A DNA stretch of 64,000 bases from Pseudoduganella namucuonensis (lineage in GTDB: Bacteria; Pseudomonadota; Gammaproteobacteria; Burkholderiales; Burkholderiaceae_D). The stretch's first letter is position 1, and every line of letters begins with the position of its first letter. The notes below the pieces were generated by a model. The model saw nothing but the letters and a program-made list of their open reading frames with translations, was not told the DNA's origin and ran no database searches. The position numbers were made by a program, and so were the translations under genes. The stretch lies in assembly GCF_900116645.1 (NCBI RefSeq), contig NZ_FPBO01000036.1, positions 32,773 to 96,772 on the forward strand, read 5' to 3'. Positions 42,246 to 50,436 of this stretch are shown here, piece after piece.

Positions 42246-43458
42246 CGAACCCCATATTGACGTTTCGTCCCCGGATCAAGCGTTCCGCGCCGAGGTGGCG
42301 CAGTGGATGGCGACCCACCTGACCGGCAAGTTCGCCTGCCTGCGCCACCGGGGCGGCGCGGGCGACGAGGACGCCTACCCGGAATTGCGCAAGGAGTGGG
42401 CGCAACTGCTGGCGCGCGACGGCTGGAACTGCGTCGGCTGGCCGGAACAATACGGTGGACGCGGCCTGTCGGTGGCGCGCCAGATCATCTTCCACGAGGA
42501 GTATGCGCGCGCGGGCGGTCCTGGCCACATGGGGCACCTGGGCGAAACCCTGCTCGGTCCGACCTTGATCGCATACGGCAGCGAGGAGCAGAAGCGGCGT
42601 TTCCTGCCCGGCATCGTGGCCGGCACCGAGTACTGGTGCCAGGGCTACTCGGAGCCCGGCGCGGGGTCCGACCTCGCCAACGTGCAGACCCGCGCGCGGC
42701 GGGATCCGGCCAGCGGCGAATGGATCATCGATGGCCAGAAGGTCTGGACCTCGCTGGCGCACGAGTCGCAATGGATCTTCGTGGTGGCCCGCTGCGAGCC
42801 GGGATCGCGCGGCCACGCCGGCTTGATCTTCCTGCTGGTGCCGCTGGCGCAGCCGGGCGTGGAGGTGCGGCCGATCCGCCAGATCACCGGCAGCTGTGAA
42901 TTCAACGAGGTGTTCTTCGACGGCGCACGCACTGGCGCGCAGAACGTGGTCGGCGCGCCGGGGCAGGGCTGGAAGGTGGCCATGGCGCTGCTGGGTTTCG
43001 AGCGCGGCCTGTCCTGGATCGGCATGCAGACCCACTTCGAACACCAACTGGCGTTGATCTGCAAGGCCGCGCGTGAAAGCGGCAGCGACCGCGATCCGGC
43101 CATCCGGGCGCGCATCGGCCAGGCCTGGATGGGCTTGAAGGTGATGCACTACAACACCCTGCGCACGCTGTCGGGCGGCGACGACGGCAGCCTGTCGCGC
43201 GAGGCCTACATCATCAAGTACTACTGGTCCAACTGGCACCGGGACCTGGGCAAACTGGCGATGGACGCGATGGGCGCCGATGGCGACATCCTGATCGACG
43301 ATTTCTCCCGCACCCGCTTGCAGCAGGTGTTCCTGTTCAGCCGCTCCGACACCATCGTCGCCGGCACCAATGAAATCCAGCTCAACATCATCGCCGAGCG
43401 CGCGCTGGGCATGCCCAGGGAAGCGCGCCCGCAAACACAAGAAAAGGCGGCACCATGA
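42238..43458 (+). CDS. Acyl-CoA dehydrogenase, FadE30-like position next to ipdF
   Basis: 406 aa from ATG 42238. Full acyl-CoA dehydrogenase pattern: GWNCVGWPEQYGGRGLS, QGYSEPGAGSDLANVQTRARR, GQKVWTSLAHESQWIFVVAR and VAGTNEIQLNIIAERALGMPR. It is directly followed by ipdF with an ATGA overlap. In Mycobacterium tuberculosis fadE30 lies next to ipdF (Rv3560c, Rv3559c), so a FadE30-like role in HIP-CoA dehydrogenation is suggested by context. It also pairs with the upstream 395-aa subunit; both readings may be true. Substrate not proven. Confidence 0.85.
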   Translation: MHNEPHIDVSSPDQAFRAEVAQWMATHLTGKFACLRHRGGAGDEDAYPELRKEWAQLLARDGWNCVGWPEQYGGRGLSVARQIIFHEEYARAGGPGHMGHLGETLLGPTLIAYGSEEQKRRFLPGIVAGTEYWCQGYSEPGAGSDLANVQTRARRDPASGEWIIDGQKVWTSLAHESQWIFVVARCEPGSRGHAGLIFLLVPLAQPGVEVRPIRQITGSCEFNEVFFDGARTGAQNVVGAPGQGWKVAMALLGFERGLSWIGMQTHFEHQLALICKAARESGSDRDPAIRARIGQAWMGLKVMHYNTLRTLSGGDDGSLSREAYIIKYYWSNWHRDLGKLAMDAMGADGDILIDDFSRTRLQQVFLFSRSDTIVAGTNEIQLNIIAERALGMPREARPQTQEKAAP

Positions 43459-44243
43459 GTATCTCGATCCCGGAATACGTTCCCGGCCACGCCCTGTTGA
43501 AGGGCAAATCGGTGCTGGTCACGGCCGCCGCCGGTGGCGGCATCGGCTATTCGGCCGCCCAGCGTTGCGCGGAGGAGGGCTGCCGCGCGCTGATGATCTC
43601 CGACGTGCATCCGCGCCGGCTGGAGGAGGCCGTCGCGCGCCTGCGCCAGGACACCGGCCTGCGGGAAGTGTATGGCCAGCTGTGCGACGTCACCCAGGAG
43701 GACCAGGTGCGGGCGTTGGTGAACGCGGCCGAGGAGCGCCTGGGTGGCACCGACGTGTTGTTCAACAATGCCGGCCTTGGCGGCCAGAAGCGCGTGACCG
43801 AAATGAGCGACGACGAGTGGCTGCGCGTGATCGACGTCTCGCTGACCGGCACCTTCCGCATGACGCGCGCGATGCTGCCGGCGATGCAGGCGCGCGGGCG
43901 CGGCGCCATCATCAACAACGCCTCTGTGCTGGGTTGGCGCGCGCAGAAGGAACAGGCCCACTACGCCGCGGCCAAGGCCGGGGTGATGGCGCTGACGCGT
44001 TGCAGCGCGCTGGAGGCGGCCGAGTACGGCGTGCGCATCAACGCGCTGGCGCCCAGCATCGCGATGCACGCCTACCTGAAGAAGACCGCGTCGGAGGACT
44101 TGCTGGCCAGGCTGGCCGCGCAAGAGGCGTTCGGCCGTCCGGCCGAGGTGTGGGAAATGGCCAACATCATGGTGTTCCTGGCCAGCGATTATGCCTCCTA
44201 CATGGTGGGCGAGGTGATCTCCGCCAGCAGCCAGCGCGCATGA
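43455..44243 (+). CDS. ipdF: IpdF: SDR oxidising the 5-hydroxyl of HIP-CoA derivatives
   Basis: 262 aa from ATG 43455, overlapping the acyl-CoA dehydrogenase stop. Nearly continuous similarity to mycobacterial IpdF: VLVTAAAGGGIGYSAA (instead of the usual TG), VLFNNAGLGGQKRVTEM, INNASVLGWRAQKEQAHYAA, GVMALTRCSALEAAEYGVRI and FLASDYASYMVGEVIS. IpdF acts on the hydroxylated C/D-ring CoA thioester. The unusual nucleotide motif is shared by the IpdF group. Last enzyme before a MaoC-like gene that ends the operon. Confidence 0.88.
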   Translation: MSISIPEYVPGHALLKGKSVLVTAAAGGGIGYSAAQRCAEEGCRALMISDVHPRRLEEAVARLRQDTGLREVYGQLCDVTQEDQVRALVNAAEERLGGTDVLFNNAGLGGQKRVTEMSDDEWLRVIDVSLTGTFRMTRAMLPAMQARGRGAIINNASVLGWRAQKEQAHYAAAKAGVMALTRCSALEAAEYGVRINALAPSIAMHAYLKKTASEDLLARLAAQEAFGRPAEVWEMANIMVFLASDYASYMVGEVISASSQRA

Positions 44244-44267
44244 CGTTCAACCATATCAGGAGCACTT

Positions 44268-44726
44268 ATGCCCATCACGTTTGAATCGGTCGAACAGATC
44301 GCCGCCGCCGTCGGCCAGCAGCTGGGGGAGAGCGACTGGCTGACCGTGACCCAGGAGCGCATCCAACTGTTCGCCGACGCGGTCGGCGACCAGCAATGGA
44401 TACACGTCGATCCCGAACGCGCGCGCGAAGGGCCATTCGGCGCCTGCATCGCGCACGGCTATCTGACCCTGGCGTTGGCCAGCTATTTCATGCCCCGGAT
44501 CGTCCACATCGAGAACCTGCGCATGGGGGTGAACTATGGCTGCGAGCGCGTTCGCTTCCCGGCGCCGGTGCCGGTCGGCTCGCGCATCCGGGGACGCGGC
44601 GAGTTGACGAAGGCGGAACCGGTCGACGGCGGTGTGCAGGCGACCATCCGCATGACCATCGAAATCGAGGGTAACACCCGGCCGGGCTGCGTGGTCGATA
44701 CCATCAGCCGCTATTATTTTCATTGA
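44268..44726 (+). CDS. MaoC-like hydratase
   Basis: 152 aa with an AGGAG leader. Single hot-dog domain of the NodN/HtdZ type: RIQLFADAVGDQQWIHVDPERA followed by GPFGACIAHGYLTLAL, with the active-site Asp and His present. The C-terminal region GCVVDTISRYYFH completes the fold. It hydrates a trans-enoyl-CoA or acts as dehydratase in the preceding beta-oxidation series. It is the tenth and last gene of the box-4 operon; a 150-bp regulatory gap with box 5 follows. Confidence 0.82.
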   Translation: MPITFESVEQIAAAVGQQLGESDWLTVTQERIQLFADAVGDQQWIHVDPERAREGPFGACIAHGYLTLALASYFMPRIVHIENLRMGVNYGCERVRFPAPVPVGSRIRGRGELTKAEPVDGGVQATIRMTIEIEGNTRPGCVVDTISRYYFH

Positions 44727-44757
44727 AGTGTGGCGGAAGGCGCGATGCGATGTGCCG

Positions 44758-44804
44758 TTAATCCATTTGGACGATGCCGAAAAACGTGGTTGAGGAAGAC
44801 ACTG
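44758..44804 (+). promoter_or_regulatory. Steroid box 5 and promoter of the TonB-receptor operon
   Basis: Box TTAATCCATTTGGACGATG at 44758-44776. After 22 nt comes ACACTGG (44799-44805), giving -10-like GACACT. The receptor ATG is 75 bp further on. Confidence 0.62.
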
Positions 44805-44879
44805 GCTTCAGAACAAAAAGTAGCAGAGACCGAGTCGATGTCTTACCGCGTATTACACTAAAACCAAATGGAGACAACC

Positions 44880-47231
44880 ATGCACGCATTTCAACGACGT
44901 ATTTTAAGCCGCAGCATCCTGCTGGCGTTCAGCGCCCCGGGCCTGCTGGCCTGCGCATCCGCCCAGGCCCAGGCGCAGGAGGTGGTCGCCGCCGAGGCGC
45001 CAGCGCTGGCCGCGCCGGCGGCGGAACAGCCGGCGGCCAAGGCCGGCGGTATCGAGACCGTGGTGGTGACGGCGCGCCGCAAGAAGGAGCGCATGCAGGA
45101 TGTGCCGACCGCGATCACCGCGATCTCGGCCAAGGAAATCGAGAACATGAAGATCGAGACCATCACCGACGTCGGCCAGAACGTGCCCAACGTGCAGGTC
45201 TCGCAGCAGGGCGGCGCGCTGGCGCCGGAGTTCCATGTGCGCGGCATCGCCAACGGCTCGCTGAACGTGCAGGTCGACTCCGGCATCGGCGCCTATGTCG
45301 ACGGCGTCTACCTCGGCCGCGTGGCCGCGTCGGCCTTCGAGATCGCCGACCTGGCGCAGATCGAGGTGATGCGCGGACCGCAGGGCACGCTGTTCGGCCG
45401 CAATTCGACCGGCGGGGCGATCAACCTGATCACCGCCGATCCGACCGGCGTCACCGGCATCAACGCCGAAGTCGGCTTCAGCAAATACAAGGGCCGTCAC
45501 CAGAAGGTGGGCATCGACTTCCCGTCCGTGGCTGGCCTGGCCGCCAGGCTGACCGTGTCCCACCGCGAGAGCGACGGCTATGTGACCAACACGGCGCCCA
45601 TCCAGACCTTCAAGGTCGCCGGCTGGGGCGACTTCACCACCAGCCGCAACGCGCCGGCCAACGACGCCGACGCGGCCCTGTTGTCGCTGCAATACAAGGG
45701 CGTCGACAAGCTGGTGCTGGACTACAAGTTCGACTACAGCCGCAGCACCCAGACCATCGACTACCGCCAGATCCTGAACCTGGACGCTGGCGTCAGCACC
45801 GGCTTCGCGGCTGTGTCGGTGCCGGTCGGCTTCGGCTACATGCGCAGCCTGCCCGCCACCTTCGAAAGCCCGGCCGGCATGGAGGTGCAGGGCCACGCGT
45901 TCAAAGCCAACTACGCCATCAACGACCAGATCTCGGCCAAGTACATCGGCGCCTACCGCGAGTACCACATCGATTACGGCATGAACGCCGTGTTCGGGGC
46001 CGGTCTGTGGACCGACGGCACCACGTTCGGCGCGCCCATGCTGGCGCTGCGCAAGGAGCGCCAGCACCAGAGTTCGCACGAGCTGCAACTGCTGGGCAAG
46101 AGCGGTCCGCTGGACTGGATCGCCGGCCTGTTCTACTTCGATGAATCGGCCAGCAACGACAATCCGGTCATGCTGGCCGCGCTGGGCTTCCCCGGCATCA
46201 AGCCCGGCGTGGCGTACACCATCAACCCCGACACCGATTACCTGGTGGGGCAGAAGGACAGCGCCGTCAACAAGTCGTCGGCGGCCTATGCCCACGCGTC
46301 GTGGGAGTTCGGTGGCGCCTGGGTGCTCAGCGGCGGCTTGCGCCACACGCGCGACAAGCGCAGTGAACATGTGGACAACGCGGGCCGCCTGGCGTTCGGC
46401 AGCACGGTGATCCTGCCGGGCTTCCTCAATCAGGATTTCGTCTACGAGGGCAGCCACACCGACTACGACGTCTCGGCCACCTTCAAGTTCGGCAAGGACA
46501 CCAGCGCCTACGCCAAGTACTCGACCGGCTACGTGTCCGGCGGCATCCTGATGGGCATCAGCTTCCTGCCCGAAACCGTCACCTCGCTCGAGGCCGGTAT
46601 CAAGTCGACCATGCTGGACAACCGCCTGCGCAGCAACCTGGCGGTGTTCGAGATGCGCCGCAAGAATCTGCAGTTCGAGGGTTTCAGCGGGGCCGGCTAC
46701 AGCATGACCAACGACGGCACCGCCAAGACCACCGGCCTGGAGCTGGAACTGATGTACAAGCCGTCCGACGCGCTCACGCTGAACGGCTCGCTCGGTATCA
46801 GCAGCGTCAGCAACAGCGGCCAGTACCGCACCTTCCAGCCGAAGCAGACCGCCTCCTTCGGCGCCGAGTACAAGTTCGCGCGCATTTTCAACGAAGTGCT
46901 GCCGACCTTGCGCGTGGACGGCACCTATATGGCCGAAAGCAACCGCCTGTCCTGCCCGGCGGGCATGGACGCGGCGAGGAACATCTGCACCGGCAACCTG
47001 AACGCGGCGCTCGACGCGCGCGCGGTGATACCGGCGGCCAAGCAGCTCAACGCGCGCCTGTCGTTCTCCAACATCAGCGTGGCCAGCGGCACCGGCAAGC
47101 TGTCGTTCTGGGGCCGCAATCTGCTGGACCAGAACAAGTCCTCCTATATGTACTCGCTGGGGGGTGACACCGTGTCCGGCATCTTCCAGGCGCCGCGCAC
47201 CTTCGGCGTGGACTTCGCGGTCAGCTTCTGA
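44880..47231 (+). CDS. TonB-dependent outer-membrane receptor
   Basis: 783 aa from ATG 44880 (GGAG 6 nt upstream; an ATG at 44868 is possible). Signal peptide ending about residue 33 (AQAQAQE). A TonB-box-like ETVVVTARRKKERMQDVP precedes the plug domain, which includes FHVRGIANGS and VMRGPQGTLFGRNSTGGAINL. A long 22-strand-type barrel ends in AVSF with terminal Phe. It is of the type found with steroid or aromatic compound uptake in proteobacteria and sphingomonads. Placement behind a steroid box and ahead of an MFS carrier makes it the likely outer-membrane gate for steroid substrate. A siderophore role cannot be excluded. Confidence 0.88.
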   Translation: MHAFQRRILSRSILLAFSAPGLLACASAQAQAQEVVAAEAPALAAPAAEQPAAKAGGIETVVVTARRKKERMQDVPTAITAISAKEIENMKIETITDVGQNVPNVQVSQQGGALAPEFHVRGIANGSLNVQVDSGIGAYVDGVYLGRVAASAFEIADLAQIEVMRGPQGTLFGRNSTGGAINLITADPTGVTGINAEVGFSKYKGRHQKVGIDFPSVAGLAARLTVSHRESDGYVTNTAPIQTFKVAGWGDFTTSRNAPANDADAALLSLQYKGVDKLVLDYKFDYSRSTQTIDYRQILNLDAGVSTGFAAVSVPVGFGYMRSLPATFESPAGMEVQGHAFKANYAINDQISAKYIGAYREYHIDYGMNAVFGAGLWTDGTTFGAPMLALRKERQHQSSHELQLLGKSGPLDWIAGLFYFDESASNDNPVMLAALGFPGIKPGVAYTINPDTDYLVGQKDSAVNKSSAAYAHASWEFGGAWVLSGGLRHTRDKRSEHVDNAGRLAFGSTVILPGFLNQDFVYEGSHTDYDVSATFKFGKDTSAYAKYSTGYVSGGILMGISFLPETVTSLEAGIKSTMLDNRLRSNLAVFEMRRKNLQFEGFSGAGYSMTNDGTAKTTGLELELMYKPSDALTLNGSLGISSVSNSGQYRTFQPKQTASFGAEYKFARIFNEVLPTLRVDGTYMAESNRLSCPAGMDAARNICTGNLNAALDARAVIPAAKQLNARLSFSNISVASGTGKLSFWGRNLLDQNKSSYMYSLGGDTVSGIFQAPRTFGVDFAVSF

Positions 47232-47243
47232 CCCGCTTGCCCC

Positions 47244-47270
47244 CACGGCGGTGCTGGGCGGCGCCGCCGT
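47244..47270. terminator. Possible weak hairpin after the TonB receptor gene
   Basis: ACGGCGG and CGCCGCCGT arms flank a GC-rich loop 13 bp after the stop, followed by TTTCT. The T-tract is short, so partial termination or a processing hairpin is as likely. Confidence 0.25.
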
Positions 47271-47323
47271 TTCTCGGTATGCTAATGCCGTGCTGGGCCA
47301 TATTTAGAGTGGAGAAGAGGAAT

Positions 47324-48346
47324 ATGAAGGCAGCAGTGTTCCATGCGCCGGGGCGCATCGCGCCGAGCGATAGCGTCGAGCAGCCGCGGGCGGGGCCGGG
47401 CGAGGTGGTGGTACGGGTCGAGGCCTGCGGTATTTGCGGCAGCGACATGCATATGTACCGCACCGGCGCGCACCGCGAGCTATTGGTGCGCCGCACCGGC
47501 GCCGGCGAGGAGATTCCCGGACATGAGTTCGCCGGCGTTGTCACCGCCGTCGGCTCGGAGGCCGGCGACTACCGGGTGGGCGAGCGCGTCGTCGGCGTGG
47601 GCATGGGTGGCATGGCGCAGTACGTGCCCGTGCCGGTCAACCCGTTCCAGCTGGTGCGCATGCCGGACGGCGTGTCGTTCGACGAGGCAGCCACCACCGA
47701 GCCGCTGGCCGACGGGTTGCAGATGCTGCGGCTGGCGGCCATCCAGCCGGGCGAGAACGTTGTGGTGTTCGGGGTGGGCATCATCGGCCTGGGCGTGTTG
47801 CAGGCGCTCAGGGCGCTCGGGATCGGGGCCGGCCACGTGATCGCGATCGATGTCTCGGCGTCCCGCCTCGCCATGGCGCTGGCGGCCGGGGCCAGCCACG
47901 CGGTGAACCCCGCCGACGGCGACGCCTTGGCCGCGGTTGCCGCCATTTGCGGCACGCGCTCGGGCTACGGCTCACCGGACTCCCCCGACGTCGCCGTGGT
48001 GATCGACTGCGCCGGCTACCTGAAGCACATGAAAGGCCCCGCGCCGCTGCAACTGGCGCTGTACATGCTGCGGCCTTCCGGGGGCAGGGTGATCTGCTTC
48101 GGCGCCTACGAGGACAAGCTCGACATCGATTTCATGCCGGTCATACAGAAACAGATCGCCATACTGGGATCGAACGGCTACGCGGCGGGCGAGCTGGCGC
48201 AGGCGCTGGAACTGATGGCGTCGGGCAAGGTGGACCGCCGCGCGCTGATTTCCCATCGCTACCCGCTGGAGCAGGTGGGCCAGGCCTTTGAAACCCAGGG
48301 CGGGGGCCAGGCCATCAAGGTTCTGCTGCACCCCAATGCCGCCTGA
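47324..48346 (+). CDS. Zinc-dependent medium-chain alcohol dehydrogenase
   Basis: 340 aa from ATG 47324 with a GGAGAAGAGGA leader. MDR fold: N-terminal catalytic zinc site Cys38 (CGICGSD), His67 and Glu68 (GHEFAGVV), cofactor motif GVGIIGLGVLQALRALG. The four-cysteine structural zinc loop is missing; RTGAHRELLVRRTGAG stands in that area. It resembles threonine or sorbitol dehydrogenase-like enzymes. The substrate is unknown: an alcohol released during steroid side-chain removal or a hydroxysteroid is possible given the operon. Confidence 0.8.
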   Translation: MKAAVFHAPGRIAPSDSVEQPRAGPGEVVVRVEACGICGSDMHMYRTGAHRELLVRRTGAGEEIPGHEFAGVVTAVGSEAGDYRVGERVVGVGMGGMAQYVPVPVNPFQLVRMPDGVSFDEAATTEPLADGLQMLRLAAIQPGENVVVFGVGIIGLGVLQALRALGIGAGHVIAIDVSASRLAMALAAGASHAVNPADGDALAAVAAICGTRSGYGSPDSPDVAVVIDCAGYLKHMKGPAPLQLALYMLRPSGGRVICFGAYEDKLDIDFMPVIQKQIAILGSNGYAAGELAQALELMASGKVDRRALISHRYPLEQVGQAFETQGGGQAIKVLLHPNAA

Positions 48347-48365
48347 ACAGCGAGGAAAACATCCC

Positions 48366-49604
48366 ATGAATAAATCGACCGTGAAACTGGCCGTGCCGGC
48401 GGCGGAGGTCAGCGCCCGGCCATCGGCCGGCTCCGGCTGGCGCCGCTGGCTGCTGATGGCGGTGCTGGTGTCCAGCGCACCCTGCATGGCGCTGCTGTTT
48501 ACCGCCCTCGGCCCGGTGCTGCCCGGCCTGGCCGGCTATTTCAGCCAGGGCCGCGACGGCGCACTGGTGGCGCAACTGGTGATGACCATGCCCAGCGTCG
48601 GCATCATCATCGGCGGTCCCGTCACCGGCTGGCTGGTGGAGCGCTGGGGCCGCAGGCGCACGCTGTTCGCCGCGCTCGCGCTCTACAGCGCGGCCGGCTG
48701 TGCAGGCTATCTGCTCACCGATGCGACAGTGTTGCTGGCCTCGCGCCTGGTGCTGGGACTGTGCGCCGCCGGCGTGGCAACCTCGACACTGGCGCTGATC
48801 GGCGATTATTTCGACAGCGAGACGCGGGGCCGCATCCTGGGCTACCAGAACGCCGGCGGCGCCGCCTTCGGCCTGTTGTCCCTGCTGATGGCGGGCGCCA
48901 TCGGCGAATCCCACGGCTGGCGCGCCCCGTTCGGGATGTACGCCTTTGGCGTGCTGATCCTGCTGGCCGCCGCTTGCGCGCTGCCCTCGGGGACGGCGCG
49001 CAAGGCGCCGGCCGCGGCGATGGAGGCGGCCGGCGGTTCCATCCTGTCGCTGTGGCCGGTGTACCTGCTGATCGTGGTGGTCTACCTGGCCGTGTTCATG
49101 AGCGCCGTCCAGCTCTCCTTCCTGCTCGCGGTCGACGGCGTCACCAGTCCGCAAGTGATGTCATGGGTGATGGCGTCCGGCTCGGTGGCGACCATCGCCG
49201 GTTCGGCCTCGTTCGGCGCGCTGCACGCGCGGCTGGGCGGGCGCTGGACCTTCTTCGGCTGCCTGGCGCTGATGGCGGCCGGCTATGGCGTGATCGGCGC
49301 CACCCACTCGATAGGCTGGACCATGGCCGGCGGCGTGCTCGCGGGCGCCGGCGGCGGTTGCATCGGCCCCTACCTGGCCAATCTGCTGCTGGAACGCGCG
49401 GCGCCGGCGGTGCGGGGCCGCGCGGCCGGTTTCATGTATTCGGCCGTGTTCCTGGGCGATTTCGTCAACCCGCTGGTGGTGACTCCGCTGCGCACCGGCC
49501 TGGGTATCCACCAGGCCTTCCTGGTGATCGCGGCGGCGCTGGCGCTGGGCGCGGCCTGGGTGCTGGCGCGCGGCGTCCGCCAAGCGGCCGCGCCGCGGCC
49601 TTGA
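48366..49604 (+). CDS. MFS transporter, paralogue of the 18502 carrier
   Basis: 412 aa, about 12 hydrophobic spans, motif-A-like GGPVTGWLVERWGRRRTLFAAL. It matches the other 412-aa MFS protein of the window in length and in many blocks (LVAQLVMT-PS-G, ALIGDYFDSETRGRILGYQN, FMYSAVFLGDFVNP). It lies 19 bp after the alcohol dehydrogenase, in the TonB-receptor operon. Pairing of an outer-membrane receptor and an inner-membrane carrier under one box promoter suggests sequential import of a steroid. Export of an end product is the alternative. Confidence 0.82.
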   Translation: MNKSTVKLAVPAAEVSARPSAGSGWRRWLLMAVLVSSAPCMALLFTALGPVLPGLAGYFSQGRDGALVAQLVMTMPSVGIIIGGPVTGWLVERWGRRRTLFAALALYSAAGCAGYLLTDATVLLASRLVLGLCAAGVATSTLALIGDYFDSETRGRILGYQNAGGAAFGLLSLLMAGAIGESHGWRAPFGMYAFGVLILLAAACALPSGTARKAPAAAMEAAGGSILSLWPVYLLIVVVYLAVFMSAVQLSFLLAVDGVTSPQVMSWVMASGSVATIAGSASFGALHARLGGRWTFFGCLALMAAGYGVIGATHSIGWTMAGGVLAGAGGGCIGPYLANLLLERAAPAVRGRAAGFMYSAVFLGDFVNPLVVTPLRTGLGIHQAFLVIAAALALGAAWVLARGVRQAAAPRP

Positions 49605-49606
49605 CG

Positions 49607-50248
49607 TCAGGCCCGGGCGGCGCGCATGGCGCCTTCCAGGCCGGCGATCACGAATTCCTCCACATCGGCCATGAAGCCGGACGGCGACGCGTCCGGCGTC
49701 GCCGCGCTGCTGCGGCTGCCGTGTATGCCCAGCAGGTTGATCAGCGTCAGCACCGCGATCTGCCAGCGCTGCTTGCGCAAGCCCGGTTCGACGCCCGGGC
49801 AGGTCCGCTCCAGCAGTGCGTCGAGCTTGTGCGTCACCTGCGCCGACAGCTGGTTCAGCAAGGGATCCTCGCTCAGGCTGAGCTGACTGATGATCTGCTC
49901 CCAATAGCCGCCGCCGACCGGATCGTCGCGGATCAGGTTCGCGTGCGGCTCGAACAGCGTGGTGACCAGTTCGCGCACGCTGGGCGGTGCGGTGCGGGCA
50001 AGCAGCAGGTCGGCCCGCTCGGTGATGGCCGCCATCATGGCGCCGCCACGCCGCATCAGTATCGCCTCCAGCAATGCCCCTTTCGACCCGAAGTGATAGT
50101 GCACCGAGGCCGCCCCCTGGCCCGCCGCGTCGTTGATCGAGCGGATGGAAGTGCTGTTGACGCCGTTGACGGCGAACAGCCGCTCCGCCGTGTCCATCAG
50201 CAGCGCCCGTGTGGCTTCGCCCTCGACCGAATTGATTTCCCGCGCCAT
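49607..50248 (-). CDS. TetR-family transcriptional repressor
   Basis: 213 aa, ATG at 50248. N-terminal TetR helix-turn-helix: TRALLMDTAERLFAVNGVNSTSIRSI followed by AASVHYHFGSKGALLEAIL. The C-terminal domain is a ligand-binding helical bundle with no recognised specificity. It is convergent with the MFS gene (stops 2 bp apart) and divergent from the 2-oxoacid dehydrogenase operon. The shared region contains a strong sigma-70-like promoter with overlapping TTGATCA repeats. It therefore probably represses the E1alpha operon and itself, released by a CoA ester or 2-oxoacid-related metabolite. Confidence 0.88.
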   Translation of the reverse strand: MAREINSVEGEATRALLMDTAERLFAVNGVNSTSIRSINDAAGQGAASVHYHFGSKGALLEAILMRRGGAMMAAITERADLLLARTAPPSVRELVTTLFEPHANLIRDDPVGGGYWEQIISQLSLSEDPLLNQLSAQVTHKLDALLERTCPGVEPGLRKQRWQIAVLTLINLLGIHGSRSSAATPDASPSGFMADVEEFVIAGLEGAMRAARA

Positions 50249-50329
50249 GCCCGCCCTTTTTTCTCATTGATTGCAGTCCGCATTTTACACGGCTGGCGCG
50301 CGATAGTTTGAATCATTGGATTAAATCAT

Positions 50330-50358
50330 TTGACTTGATCACTTGATCAAACTAAGAT
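50330..50358 (+). promoter_or_regulatory. Sigma-70-type promoter with tandem TetR operator in the spacer
   Basis: TTGACT (50330-50335), a 17-bp spacer and TAAGAT (50353-50358) form a good promoter towards the E1alpha gene. The spacer holds CTTGATCA twice in tandem (50334-50341 and 50342-50349), each containing the palindrome TGATCA, in an AT-rich patch unlike its surroundings. This is a natural site for the divergent TetR protein. Confidence 0.6.
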
Positions 50359-50436
50359 GAATTCACGTTGCGCGACTCCGCGGCAATGCCTGCCGTGGCG
50401 CACGGCGCGATAAAAACAGAAAATTGGAGCGAGACG

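Noticed and set aside
44904..47246. 780-codon open frame antisense to the TonB receptor
   Set aside because: Low-complexity His/Arg/Ala-rich translation, no RBS logic, shadow of the receptor gene.
50311..50329. Possible ninth steroid box (AATCATTGGATT) before the E1alpha operon
   Set aside because: Only a partial match, lacking the invariant GA[CT]GATG end, and the spacing to a -10 does not fit; the TetR-type site explains the region better.
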